Shown one piece after another: positions 9,982 through 20,750 of a DNA stretch of 64,000 nt. Below the pieces are notes generated by a model, which had not been told where the DNA came from, did not search any database, and saw only the letters and a list, made by a program, of their open reading frames with translations. This stretch comes from Blasia pusilla (taxonomy: Eukaryota; Marchantiophyta; Marchantiopsida; Blasiales), in NCBI GenBank assembly GCA_050084515.1, contig CM114273.1, positions 32,612,001-32,676,000 on the forward strand, given 5' to 3'. Position 1 is the stretch's first letter; every line of letters begins with the position of its first letter. The translations under genes and the position numbers were made by a program.

Positions 9982-11912
9982 GCGTAGCCCTCGATGTTAG
10001 GGAAGGCGGTGTGTTTAGCATTGGGGTTACGGAAGGCCGATATTAAGCCTTGTCCTTTCCAAATACAAACCTCGATTGGAGGCATGTCACCATGCGGTTT
10101 ATGACTCGACAGGGGATAGTTGTTAGAGTCTAGCTAGAGCATGCGACGGATAGTGCTATGGTGCGCATAGGTGCGATTACAACACTAGAGAGTTGTACGA
10201 TGTATTGGTGGGGAGTATAGTGCTATATATCCTAGGATTCATCCTTGATTTCTGAGAGGAGTTTGTTGCTTATTGGCTAGGGTGGGGGTCAAGTGACGGG
10301 CGGATGAGTCAATTACCCGTGTAGTTTGTGGGGTGAGGTGATCGACCACGAGACGAGTCTGTGACCACGTTGGCAGCTTTCACAGGTAGTGTTAGCTGGC
10401 CAAGAGAGTTGTTGGAGGGGAACGCACATGCGCAGGATGTCCCAGCAGCGGATAGTCCCACAGAGAGACTGGCCATGGCGGGTGTCTCTTCCCATGTTGG
10501 CAAGACCTCTTCACCATTGTGGGGTTTGACTCGAGAGATAGAGAGAAGTGAGGTATGCATGGAGTCATGCCTCTATCCCGGAGTAGCAAGAGTCAATGGC
10601 GATTGGGCTCATAGAGTGGAGATGTTGACACCACTAGATACCACACCCGTTGGGTGATAGTGTCCAGAAGAGGGTGTTTAGGGTGTTAGATCTCTTCGGA
10701 GGGATAAGCATCGGATTAGGTACGGTGTTGCAGGCGGGCATACGGGTGTATCAGTAACTTTATATGGAGAGATATGAGACCGCACAACGAGTATCATTAC
10801 ATCACATGACGAGATTGGTCCAGAGGTATCTTGAGTTGTTGTCGATATCTGCAATACGAGGGTATCATCATACACTACCCGCTGACATCTCTTTGGTAGG
10901 GGCGCAGGATATGGATAGAGTTGGCACCATTCATTTGGTGATTGCTGGATGGCCATGTCAGGGTCATCCATGAGCTGGCCAAGGGTTTGGATTTCCGGAT
11001 CCAAGGTCATGGATGTTTTGGGAGATGCTACGAGTAGTGCGACACTTGCACGAGAGTCAAATGTGTTCTCCGGCGTACATTTTGGAGAACGTGCCGTTGT
11101 TGGGAGACACTCATACAAGTGTGATGATCAGGTGTATCAGGTGAGGTCGTGGTTAGGACCTGCTATGTTGTTAGATGCAGTGAGAGTTGGATCACGCGGC
11201 CACCATCCATGACTATGGTGGATGAACTTGATACAATTAGAGGTACTGAGTCGAGCATACGATGAAGTTTAGAGAGCACCACATCTCACAGTGGATGCTA
11301 TTTTGGGCTGAGGGCGTCGATCTCATGTGGTAACGCAGGATAATAGACCACCATTGGCGATAGCCAATAGGGTGGGGGAGTTGAGGGCAGCCTTACCCAC
11401 GTTGGTGAGCTTCCCAACATCCCATGCCTTTTGTCAGGGAGGGCCGGTCATGATTTGGGATGAGGTGACCCGAGCATTGGAGGGGCCTATGGTAGATGAG
11501 CACAAGTGCGCCATGGGGTTTGCTACGGGTACTACGACGGTGCCAAGTATGACTGAGGCATCACGGAGACAGGTATTGGGGTAGGTGATTGACCTCAACT
11601 GACTCCCATGGATAGTAAACCTAGGTATGGTTGAGCAGAGACGGATGCAAGTGTCATCCACGAGTTGGAGCATTGCCTATAGGGTCTATACAGGCATTGG
11701 CTGGGGTCGAGATGAGGAGAGATAGGCATCCATGGACTTCTAGGGACGTTGTTCGAGTAGAGAGTGCGAAGGCGGCCAGAGCAACACATGTTCATTTTTT
11801 GGATGTGAAGCATGGTGTAGGAGGTCAGAGTGGAGTGGCTGTTGCGGAGGTGGCTAGGGTTGCTACATAGCAACCAAAGCCAGATGTTGCACCCTCTTCG
11901 AGTGAGGTCACA
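9982..11912 (+). other. Protease remainder and linker upstream of RT (copy 2)
   Basis: This continues the interrupted protease frame and then about 1.6 kb that aligns loosely with the PR-RT linker. A tract near 10430-10500 (CCAGCAGCGGATAGTCCC) has a counterpart on the minus strand of copy 5 near 48760. Open stretches are short and broken. No separate gene is supported. Confidence 0.4.
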
Positions 11913-12800
11913 ATGGAGACTTGGGAGCTTGTGATAGGTCTCAAGTTGATAGAAGGAGAGCGACGGCGAGCTCATAGGTTTTTGAGAGGGCATGTCAGTT
12001 TTTTTTCCTTCAATATGAGAGAGTTGGGTATGTTGAAGACTCTTGGGATAGGGATTGAATTGGCTAGTGATATGTCGATTTTTCGTCAACCCAACACGTA
12101 TTTTGATATAGAGCGAGCCTTGATTCAAAGCAGGAGTCAAGACTTGTTGGAAGCAAGACTTGTGGAGTTATTGCACGAGGAGTATACATCTACCATAGTC
12201 ATGCCGGCAAAGAAGGATATGTATGGCAATTGGACAGATAGGAGGATGTATGGAGATTACCGTCCTATCAACCCACAGAAGAGGTCTGATCGGTACGCCA
12301 TGCCTATTCTTGAGGAGATCTTTGATGCGGTAGGGCATGCAAAGATCTTCAGTACTTTAGATCTCCGTGCTTGCTATCATCAACTTCCTATTAGGTTGGA
12401 GGATAGGGAGAAGAGAACATTCTGGGGGATAGATCGGATCAGGAGAGATTGCTTGTATCATTGGCGATTCTTACCATTTGGGTTGAAGAACTCGCCTACG
12501 GAGTTTCAGAGAGTGATGGATAGGATTCTGGCTGGCTTGGATTTTATACAGTGTTACATAGATGATATTCTTATCTTCAGTTCCACGGTTGAGGAGCATG
12601 AGTGACACCTGGAGAAGGTGTTTTGGAGATTGTAGTTACATGGACTGAAGTTACATCCAAGCAAGTGTAGATTCTTTCAAGAGCAGATTGAGTACTTGGG
12701 GCACACCATATACTTGAGTGGGTTAGGTGTTCAGTAGACAAAGGTGGAGGCTATTGCGCAAATTCCACGCCATATAGATGTGAGTCGAGTTTGTTGTGGC
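11913..12800 (+). pseudogene. Ty3 reverse transcriptase (copy 2)
   Basis: A 230-codon open stretch (11913-12605) gives the N-terminal RT region, then PAKKDMYGNWTDRRMYGDYR, motif A LDLRACYHQLPI, motif B FLPFGLKNSPTEFQRVMD and the catalytic YIDDIL near 12550. It ends at TGA 12603-12605 within TVEEHE, the same region where copy 1 is interrupted. Thumb sequence continues to about 12790 with TAG codons. Confidence 0.9.
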
Positions 12801-13130
12801 ATATGCAAGCCGATCAAACAACATTGCAGAGGCAAAGTTCAGCTCCTACAAGGGAGAGTGCTTGGTTGCAATGTGGACCATGGCACATTTTAGGTACTAT
12901 ATATTTGGTAACCCTTTCACACTTATCACTGATCATTAGCCGTTGAGGTGGTTGATGGAGTCCGACAAGCTTACGGGAAAGCTTGCGACGTGGGCTCTAT
13001 TACTACAGGAGTATGAGTTTGAGGTGGTTCACAAGCCTGGTCGACTTAACTAGGATGCGGATGGGTTGAGTCGTAACCCATGTCCGAGTCAAAGAGATGA
13101 CACAAGAGCTCGATGGCATGGAGAGAGTGA
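12790..13130 (+). pseudogene. RNase H with internal deletion (copy 2)
   Basis: The frame jumps from DVSRV (12776-12792) straight to sequence equivalent to about 1300 in copy 1. About 280 bp covering the connection and the first RNase H active-site region is missing. The TDH motif near 12928 and the DADGLSR end near 13060 remain. Confidence 0.65.
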
Positions 13131-13439
13131 TGACAAGATGGTGCCCGCTTGGCATGCATCTGCCTATCTTTGTTGGTTGACTATGGCAGGTCAATCGCAG
13201 GTGGTGACTCCAGTGGTGGGGTTGGATGATAAGTCTTTGGATCCGGAGGTCAGTGAGGAGGCGATAGGTGGTCGTGATATCTATGACGACGTGGAGGTTG
13301 TGGAGTTCTTGCGCACTGGCATCATAGCAAGCACAATGAGTGCTAGGGAACACGATCAGATCCTATACAGAGCCAGGAGGTTCATGTGGGAGGGGACTCA
13401 CATTTTGCGGGTATGGGGAGATGGTAGGATACAAGTGGT

Positions 13440-14300
13440 ACCTCATCCTTCCCAGCAAGCACGTGGAGTGCGACATGCCCATGAGGAGTTGGGGCATTTT
13501 GGAGTAAAGCGTACTTAGAGTTTACTCCAGGTTCAGTATTGGTGGCGCGGCATGTATAGTGGGGTACAACAATTTGTGGCCAGATGTATGGTATGTGATC
13601 GAGTGTGAGCATCCTTCAATGGTCCCACTCCGCACTTACATCCTTTGCCGATTATGAGTTTAGGTTATCGGTGGAGTTTAGACTTCACGCGATCTTTTCC
13701 ATTGACGGGACGTCATCATAGGTAGGTGTTGGTCATGGTGGAGCATTTCTCCAAGTGGATAGACTTGGTGGCACTACCGAACAAGGCAAGCAAGTGAATA
13801 GCTTATGCGTTTCTAGATCGTATGCTTAGTCACTTTGGTGCACGGGCGGAGGTGTTGACTAACTAGGGTACCGCGTTCAGGGGAGAGTTTCAGGCCTTGT
13901 GTGATCAGGCGCTAATAGATCACCGCACCACATCCAGAGATCATCCTGAGGCAAATGGGTTGGCGGAGAGAGTAGTACAGACGGTGAAGAGAGGATTGCA
14001 CAAGTATGGCTTGCAACGGGGACAGTTGAGGGAGTGGGATCTACAGTTGCCATGGTTGGCTATGGGTTATCGCTTTAGTCGGCAGGCATCCTTGGCGTCA
14101 TTTCCACCGTATTTTTTGCTCTTTGGGAGAGAGCCAGATTTACCTGCAGCTATTCGACGTGACATGTCAGAGATGTTAGATCTTGATGATCCAGATGTGT
14201 GGGTACAAGCGTGTTCTCAGAGGGCAGAGATTTTTGTAGAGTTATGCTCATGGCCTTTGAGAACTTGGCTATTGCTCAGCATAGGGATACATTGAGGTAT
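13440..14300 (+). pseudogene. Ty3 DDE integrase (copy 2)
   Basis: Zinc-binding part: HEELGHFGVKRT near 13480-13515 and CMVCD near 13585. Core: WSLDF near 13672; the second aspartate lies in a decayed LTN-stop-GT motif near 13855; GLAERVVQTVKRG at 13957-13995 supplies the glutamate region. The final 132-codon open stretch (13897-14295) includes FLLFGREPDLPAAIRRD. The loss of the second aspartate makes this copy catalytically dead. Confidence 0.8.
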
Positions 14301-14389
14301 GCGACCATTTATGGAAGAGGTTATTGTCGAGGGATTAGGAGGTTTCATCTTGAAGATATTGTCTATTTATAGCAGGCGGCACCCACGAT

Positions 14390-14717
14390 GCTAGACATCA
14401 CTTCAGGGTGCACGATCCTACGTGTATGCTAGGTATTATCGACCAGAGTCCTCATGTTGGAGGGACGGGATGGTATGGTTTGGAAGGATCATGTGCACAA
14501 TTGTGCGCCATATCACCTTTCAAACGTGGACGGGATAGTGGATCCGAGCTTGGCAGTGGTACCTACAGGCTTGAGGTGTATGTTGTGCGGATGTGCGAGG
14601 GGTGCAGCCACCATGTTGGTATGTGATGGTTGTTCTTGAGGGTGGCATATGTCATGTCTGACCCCCCCTCTTGATGTAGTTCCCACAAGACAATGGATAT
14701 GTCCGAGATGTGTATAG
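14390..14717 (+). pseudogene. Integrase tail with PHD-type finger (copy 2)
   Basis: This reads GRDGMVWKDHVHN, then CMLC (about 14579-14590), CDGC (about 14622-14633), WH plus cysteine (about 14643-14660), and CPRC near 14700-14711 before a TAG. All eight zinc ligands are recognisable. A single TGA after CDGCS (14637-14639) breaks the frame, consistent with CGA decay. It is the equivalent of 3076-3219 in copy 1. Confidence 0.75.
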
Positions 14718-14784
14718 GATAGTAGGTCATGTTAGGGAGATGTAATATTTTCTATCTGGAGTTGGGGGCATCCAACTCCTACCT

Positions 14785-14794
14785 AGGGGGGCGG
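14785..14794 (+). other. Polypurine tract (copy 2)
   Basis: AGGGGGGCGG, 67 bp downstream of the PHD stop codon, followed directly by repeat A starting TTGTGTGATCTCG. Confidence 0.7.
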
Positions 14795-14932
14795 TTGTGT
14801 GATCTCGATGTATATATATAAGTTGATTTTTTGTCATGTGTGGATCTACCCCTGTGTGGGGAAGATCGGTGTTGTATGGTATAGATGTGACCAGCAATGT
14901 ATGTTGTGTAGCAATGTGTACGCCCCCCAACA
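14795..14932 (+). repeat. Repeat A (copy 2)
   Basis: 138 bp sharing GTGATCTCGATGTATAT, TGTGTGGATCTACCC and TGTGGGGAAGATCGG with A' at about 15400-15542. It is separated from B2 by GT (14933-14934). Confidence 0.85.
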
Positions 14933-14934
14933 GT

Positions 14935-15542
14935 TGTCACATCTGAGTAGCCGATAGGCCGAGAGCTATCGTGGATAGGGCATAGAAGCTAGCGAGTTGT
15001 CTTGAGTGTGACTTTGTCCTGAGGTTGAGGACAAGTCTATTGTGTCAGGTTTGTCATTTTTGACAACTTTCCTATTGAGGTCTTTCACAACCAGGTGACT
15101 TGTTGAGCAAGTCACCCGCCCCTGATAACCTGTGCGCACAGGTTACCAGGAGGATAGCTACTTTTTAGGGGAAGAGCCTTTTGGCTCTTCCTAATCCTAT
15201 CTAAGGGAAGAAGATGGCTTTCCCAAGCCATCTTACTCATGTTGGGTCGTTGGAGTATTATTCTTGCTCGTATGTGTGAGTTAACACTCGGCGCTAGCGG
15301 CTGGATTCCTTGATAGCACAAGGTGGACGAGGCTCAATATGCCGATGTAGATTGAGAAGTGGATTTTTTTAGGGTGGGTGTGCCATTTTGACTACTCGGT
15401 TTTTTTTTGGTGATCTCGATGTATATGTATGAGTTGGTTTTTGTACATGTGTGGATCTACCCATGTGTGGGGAAGATCGGTGTTGTGTGGTATGGATATG
15501 ACGCACAATGTATATTGTGTAGCGATACGTATGCGCATGACA
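14935..15542 (+). repeat. Terminal unit B2-A' (copy 2)
   Basis: B2 (14935-15399) begins TGTCACATCTGAG. It contains several perfect inverted repeats: GGTGACTTG/CAAGTCACC at 15094-15116, and a 20-bp palindrome at 15126-15145 (half-site TAACCTGTGC). A' (15400-15542) repeats A and ends GCGCATGACA. Confidence 0.85.
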
Positions 15543-15900
15543 AATGGCGGATGCTTCATGTTTAATTAGAAACTTTTATTGAAATATTAATCCAAGTTAT
15601 AGAACAACATTTTTGCCGAGATTTCCACTCTCAGACTTGTCTTACTAATTTTCTAAGTCAACTGTACAAATATATTTTGGTACACAATGGAGGCCTTAAG
15701 CTTCTCTTAGATTGCATAGAAAAGATGTTAAATGTTACCATTGAGTGAATATGGTTTAGGAAAATCAATCAGCCAATACTAATGAAATGACTAATACTCA
15801 TTCCGTCCAAGAAATTTAGTCTCTCTTTCATTATCAAAAGGTAAGAGAGAAGAATATCGGCCTCAAAATGATTTTTTTAGACTTTGGGACCATTACAACT
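15543..15900. other. AT-rich spacer
   Basis: Nothing recognisable is seen. It separates copy 2 from the truncated X3 LTR. Confidence 0.35.
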
Positions 15901-16088
15901 AAGCCTTGAGAGGAAGCCATGTGGCACAAGATAAGATTAGCTTTATTTCGTACTCTTGTGGATCCCTTGTGAGTATATAAAGAGGACTGACCTTCGAGAG
16001 TTCATCATCTTCTACTTAACATCTTGAGTCTCTCGTGTCACTCTTGAGTGTAAGGCCTTGGGATTGCTTGCTCTTCCAATGAGAGCGG

Positions 16089-17363
16089 TGTCGTGTCGAG
16101 AATCTTTCTTCGAGCAAGGGCGGGCCTTCTAGCTGCGGTAGATGCGGTCGATGCAAGGTGAACTCTCTAATAAGCTCTCCTTTTTCAATACAAAATTATG
16201 ATGTACACTCTCCATTCTCTCACAACAGGTATCACAAATGGAAGTGCCGAGGCGATCACTTCTTCGTAACATCGGACCCCAAAATTCCTAACTATAAAAT
16301 CCCTATAAACTATTTTGCGTTTGTACACGAGGAAGATAGCACAACTAGAGTTAAACCCTACTTGACCAGGCCTATTGACATCCATGGATCGCTATATAAG
16401 GACATACAAAGTACAATCCCATGTCCTTCCATATGTGACGATAGGAAGAATCACCGGAGTTGGAGATTGCATGACCTGGTTCATGAACGTCTCCCCAAAG
16501 TGATAAACTAAATAGCGAGTGAACCAGTGCCTATCTACAAAGAGTACCTTGACATGGTAAGGGTTGAGGAAAGGAAAGTCGGGCACAGCTCGTGCTCCAC
16601 CCCTATCCATGCTTGACAGACATTCTCTACTCTCCTCAAGAATGGGTTTTGGCGGAGTTATTCTTCCAAGAGGGATAATCCACTCTCATTGGGAAAGTAA
16701 CAAGCCAAAACATCCGCTATTTTAGTATGACTAAACTCCTCTACGGTGACAAATCTCTCATCCCCACACACACACACACCACACTCTAGAAACCTCTCGA
16801 AGAATATACCATGATCAAGTTACTCTCCCAAGAGGGCTGATCCACTCTCATTGGAAGAGCAAGCAATCCCAAAGCCATACACTCAAGAGAGACACGAGAG
16901 ACTCAAGATGTGGAATAAAAGGTGATGAACCCTTGAAGGTCCCTCCTCTTTATATACTCACAAGGGATCCACAAGAGTACGAAATAGAGCTTATCTTATC
17001 TTGTGCCATATGGCTTCCTCTCAAGGCTTAGCCAATCATATTTTGACACAAGTAGATTTCCTCTTATCTCTTCCAAAATATCCTCTTTTACCCACATGAT
17101 ATTTTCCAAATTACCCCAACTAACCTAGCCACCAACCAAGACTACTTTTGCTTTTCATTAAAGCAACTACTTTACTTTTATAAAGTCATCTTTTATTTAT
17201 TACCTCCTTTTCCTAAAGTTGGGCCCGCATAAAAGAGGCACCATAAAGAGGTTTAAACATAAGAATCTCCTTTTTCTAAGCCAATTTACTTAATACTAAT
17301 GAAACTCTATCTAACACTTAATGACGAAGGAGTTTACACACTGGTTGATTTTACTATACGACA
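16089..17363 (-). mobile_element. X-family LTR X2 nested in X3
   Basis: A 1275-bp unit, TGTCGTGTCGAG... to ...CTATACGACA. It is flanked by a direct GCGG (16085-16088 and 17364-17367) that joins the two halves of X3 exactly, so the ends are certain. Minus orientation is inferred from the TATA-like box near 16950. Confidence 0.85.
16185..16610 (-). CDS. Conserved short ORFs inside X2 (unknown)
   Basis: Two adjacent minus-strand ORFs (16392-16610, 72 codons, and 16185-16385, 66 codons) lie in the sense orientation of the LTR. Similar ORFs occur in X1 (8797-8997), X4 (45483-45722 and 45293-45493) and X3. Shared residues include LNPYHVK, WFTRYLVY, PVILPIVT and SCAIFLVYKRK. I do not recognise the product. 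It may be an LTR-encoded peptide, or simply sequence conserved by recent descent. Confidence 0.3.
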
Positions 17364-17462
17364 GCGGATTACCCCTCTTGGGAGAGTAATTTGACCTTGG
17401 TCTATTCTTCAAGAGGTTTCTAGAGTGTGATATGTGTGGAGATAGGAGACTTGTCACCTTAG

Positions 17463-17813
17463 ATGAGTTTAGTCATACTAGAAATAGATTATGGTTTTGC
17501 TTGTTATTTTTCCAATGAGAGTGGATTACCCCTCTTGGGAAGAGCAACTCCGCCAAATCCCATTCTAGAGGAAAGTAGAGGATTTTTGTTAAGTATGGAT
17601 AGAAGTACAGCACAAGTATTGCAGGATTTTCCTTTCCTTAATTTGTACCACGTCAAGATTCTCGTTGTAGATAGATACTGGTTCACTCACTATCTAGTTT
17701 ATCACTTTAGGGACGCATTCATGAACCCAGTTATACAATCTCTAACTCTGGTGATTCTTCCTATAGTTACGTACGAAAGGACATGGGATTGCACTTTGTA
17801 TGTCCTTATATAA
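17463..17813 (+). CDS. 116-codon ORF in X3, longest of the X ORFs
   Basis: Sense orientation of X3. It contains FLNLYHVKILVVDRYWFTHY and PVIQSLTLVILPIVTYERTW, matching the minus-strand ORFs of X2 and X4. It ends just before the second conserved segment (17823-18000). No known domain is recognised; the protein is hydrophobic and rich in V, L and Y. Confidence 0.3.
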   Translation: MSLVILEIDYGFACYFSNESGLPLLGRATPPNPILEESRGFLLSMDRSTAQVLQDFPFLNLYHVKILVVDRYWFTHYLVYHFRDAFMNPVIQSLTLVILPIVTYERTWDCTLYVLI

Positions 17814-18103
17814 CTATCCATCGACTACAATAGGCCTACTCGAGTAGGGTTTAACATTAGTTGTGCTATTTTCCTTGTGTACAAACGTCAAGTAGTTTAC
17901 AGGGATTTCGTAGTTAGGAATTTCGGGGTTCTATGTTATGAAGAAGTGATCACCTCGGCACTACCATTCGTGATTCCCGTCGTGAAAGAATGGAGACTTT
18001 ACATAAGAAATTTTGTACTAAAAAAGGAGAAATTCTTATAGAGTTCGACTTGCATCAACCACGTCTACTACAGGTAGAAGGTCCGCCCTTACTCAACACG
18101 ACA

Positions 18104-19279
18104 ACGTGCTCGAATTCGTGGTGTAGGTAACCCCACGGCATTTCCGTTCCATGGATAGACTTTTCTGTTTCCGTGCAATCTTGGTAGTTCCACACAAACA
18201 AAAATATTTGGCCTAGTTGACAAAAGTTTCAACAAAATAGCTCAAAATTTCTAGCCTTGCAAGCATTTCAAATGCATCTTTTCTTAAACAAAAACTCCAA
18301 ACACTTCATAAATTTTCTTAAGAATTCCATATTAAATATTTGATCACAAATATTTTGCTTAACCTTGAACCTACAGAAAGACACACAAGAGCCGCAAGAC
18401 AACAACACAAGAAGGGGGAATTTCCATCTCTTGTGATAATCATATAAACTCTAAATTAAAGAAGGGTAGTTCTCTATGTAAGGAAAATCTCTTCTAAAAG
18501 AAGTGAAGCTCTTTCAGATAATTACAATATATTGCAACTCAAATTTTCTCTCTTCTCATAGAGAAAATTTACGTTCTAATATGAGAGCAAAATAAAATTC
18601 ATAGCTAAATTAAATCTAGATAATTAAATAATTTCATTAATATTATAATTTAAAGAATGGAAATTAAAGAAATCTTAGAATTTTTTTTCAAAAAGAGTTG
18701 AAGTATTTTTGAAGTAAAATAAGATCCGTCTTAGTATAAAAAAAATTCAAATTTAAGAGGACAAAGAAAGATAATAACATCCCCAAGAAAAGAAGGTTTA
18801 AGAAATGCAAAAAGAAAATGGTAGCAAGTGAACACAAAAATGAAATAAAAAATCTACACCATCAATAGGTTAAGCTTGAAATACATTTTATGAGATCACT
18901 AGTGGTTGGTCATTCGTGAATGGACGATGAGGGTGAGTGGCCCTTGATGAGTTTGGCTTGACATATCAACGCCAAAGGTTATGCTTGTTATAAAGCCAAT
19001 GACATGCATTGTTGGGTTGATGCTTGAAAAGCATAATAGGTGCAATGTCAAAGAGTGGATCACTCATGGGATCAACTTGACGCATCCCATATATTGATCA
19101 GAGGATACAATGTTCTCCAAAGGTAGCATGGTGAATATAAATTATGGATGTACCATAGGCATAGAAAGAGTGGAAAAGTAGAATGAGGTTTGTAAGTTAT
19201 TCTTCTCAACAGCATAACTCCTTGAATATGGCCGCACGAGAAACTAAATTAAATGTGTTAACCACATATATTTGAATTG
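18104..19279. other. AT-rich intergenic DNA
   Basis: A/T-rich with many short A and T runs. Nothing supported as a gene. Confidence 0.35.
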
Positions 19280-20750
19280 CTACCCACTTTTGATAACTAT
19301 TAAGAGTGAAGCATATCCCTTGAACCACATCGGATTCCTCACGACTACCAAGGATGGCCAATGCAAATAGATGAGCGAATAAGTGGGCATTGTAGTGGGG
19401 ACAAAATTGGAAGTAGAGGGATCAACTATTAACCAAAATGAAGTCTGTGTAAGACCTCTCAAATGGCCAAAGGAGAACACCAAAAGAAGGCCTATCCATA
19501 GCCAATAAAAAATAGGCCCCCTAGAGCCTAGAGATATAGTACACGAGATCACCTATAGCAATATATAAATGCACACACCTTACATATTGTAAGTAAGATA
19601 AAGCCACTTGCAAAATATATCAAGATTAAGAAATTGCAAAGATGCTTAAAAACCATGCCTAATAGCTTGTCTACTAATAAGCAAGGAGTGTGAAGAAAAT
19701 CCCTCATAAAAACCTCTAGCTCAAGTTCCAAGTCAAAATCCATTGTATATTCTTCCACCAATTTGAAACATGTTGCATCATCTTTTGCAAGAGGGTGAAG
19801 AACTTCTAAGAGTTCCATTGTGTCTATCTATATTTGGAACCACTAGAGAGAGAGGACCCAATGCTCGAGGTACCTTTGAAAACTCACCAACTTACCCCAA
19901 AATTAGGCTACGTCAAAGGCATTGATGTATTGAAGGCCTCCCATGATCAATTGCCATGTTAAGTGGGATGAGTTGTTGCTAAGGCATCTACTTGAAGTAA
20001 ATGCTCATTCTAAAGATTCTCCCATCCCAAGACATGAAGCGCTAAACATGCAAGGAGGTTTGGGAACAATCCATAGCACTTCTCCTTGGAGGAAGAGCTA
20101 AAACCCATTGGGGAAAGAAGAATAGGAAATACCAAGCATTGATATTAGTTGGATCATGCGCTAACCTTTCCAATGGGAAAAAAAATGTTTGTTGGGTGAT
20201 GGGAAAACAGCAATAGGAGTACGTGCGCAGAGTCAGAGATAAGGAAGAGTGGGATAGAAAGAGCAAGGAACATCAATTTGGCTTAACCAAGTCTAAGAAT
20301 TTTTTATGGAGAATGTAGTTGGAGACAATATTAGGTTAGGGATTGAAGGCCCAATACAAATGGCACTTACCCCAAATAAAAGCAAACTCCTTACCACAAG
20401 GTATGCAATAAACCTGTGACACAAATTTAGAAGAAGATTCTTCTTCTATATCCCTTTTGAAGGGTTAGAGGGAGAAGATTTGGGAGGTGAATGATGGACA
20501 ATGATGAGATTAGGTGATAAAATGGTTGAGAAAGGAATAGGAGGAAGAAGGGGAATAAGGATGGAAAATATGGGAGTTGCAAGCAAGGGTTTAGATGTCA
20601 TTGAGATATGTGCCGATATCAAAGGAGTAGGATTTGGAAATGATAGATTGAGATCATGATGAATAGGAAGATGCAAAGAGAAGATAAAAGGAGGATCATC
20701 GTGAATAGCTAAGTCTATGACACTCATACTAGTGGAGACCCAAGAGCCAA
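19280..20750 (-). pseudogene. Degenerate coding-like tract, unidentified
   Basis: On the minus strand, several broken ORFs read in one direction: 20446-20727 (proline/isoleucine-rich), 20042-20266 (contains NINAWYFLFFFPQW), 19549-19818 (contains LEVLHPLAKDD and LELELEVFMRDFL), and 19280-19552. Stops and frame changes separate them. I cannot assign a family. It could be a decayed transposon ORF or an old pseudogene. Confidence 0.25.

Larger units (their letters stand above)
4621..15542 (+). mobile_element. Ty3/gypsy element copy 2, near full length, interrupted
   Basis: Order: terminal repeat B without A' (4621-5090), leader, gag with zinc knuckles, protease, RT, RNase H, integrase, PHD-type finger, polypurine tract, A, B, A'. 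An X-family solo LTR interrupts it at 8701-9981. Stops and frameshifts occur throughout. The 5' B and 3' B are clearly related but diverged, and the flanking bases (AAGA left, AATG right) do not form a clean duplication. The two ends might therefore come from different insertions of the family; the internal colinearity argues for one element. Confidence 0.8.
15901..18103 (+). mobile_element. X-family LTR X3, truncated, split by X2
   Basis: Its two pieces are 15901-16088 and 17364-18103. It is in the opposite orientation to X1, X2 and X4. The U3 start is missing, so it begins within the unit. A TATATAAAGAGG promoter element lies at about 15974-15985. It ends ...ACACGACA at 18103. Near the right end about 15 bp of the family consensus is deleted. 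Confidence 0.7.

Noticed and set aside
1-15542. Tyrosine-recombinase (DIRS-type) element
   Set aside because: The pol genes show a DDE integrase and aspartic protease, no recombinase motif was seen, and related copies have target duplications.
4621-15542. Clean target duplication for copy 2
   Set aside because: The flanking four bases AAGA and AATG do not match, so no duplication is claimed.
16764-16778. CACACA microsatellite as a regulatory site
   Set aside because: Short simple repeat in an X LTR, not shared by all copies.
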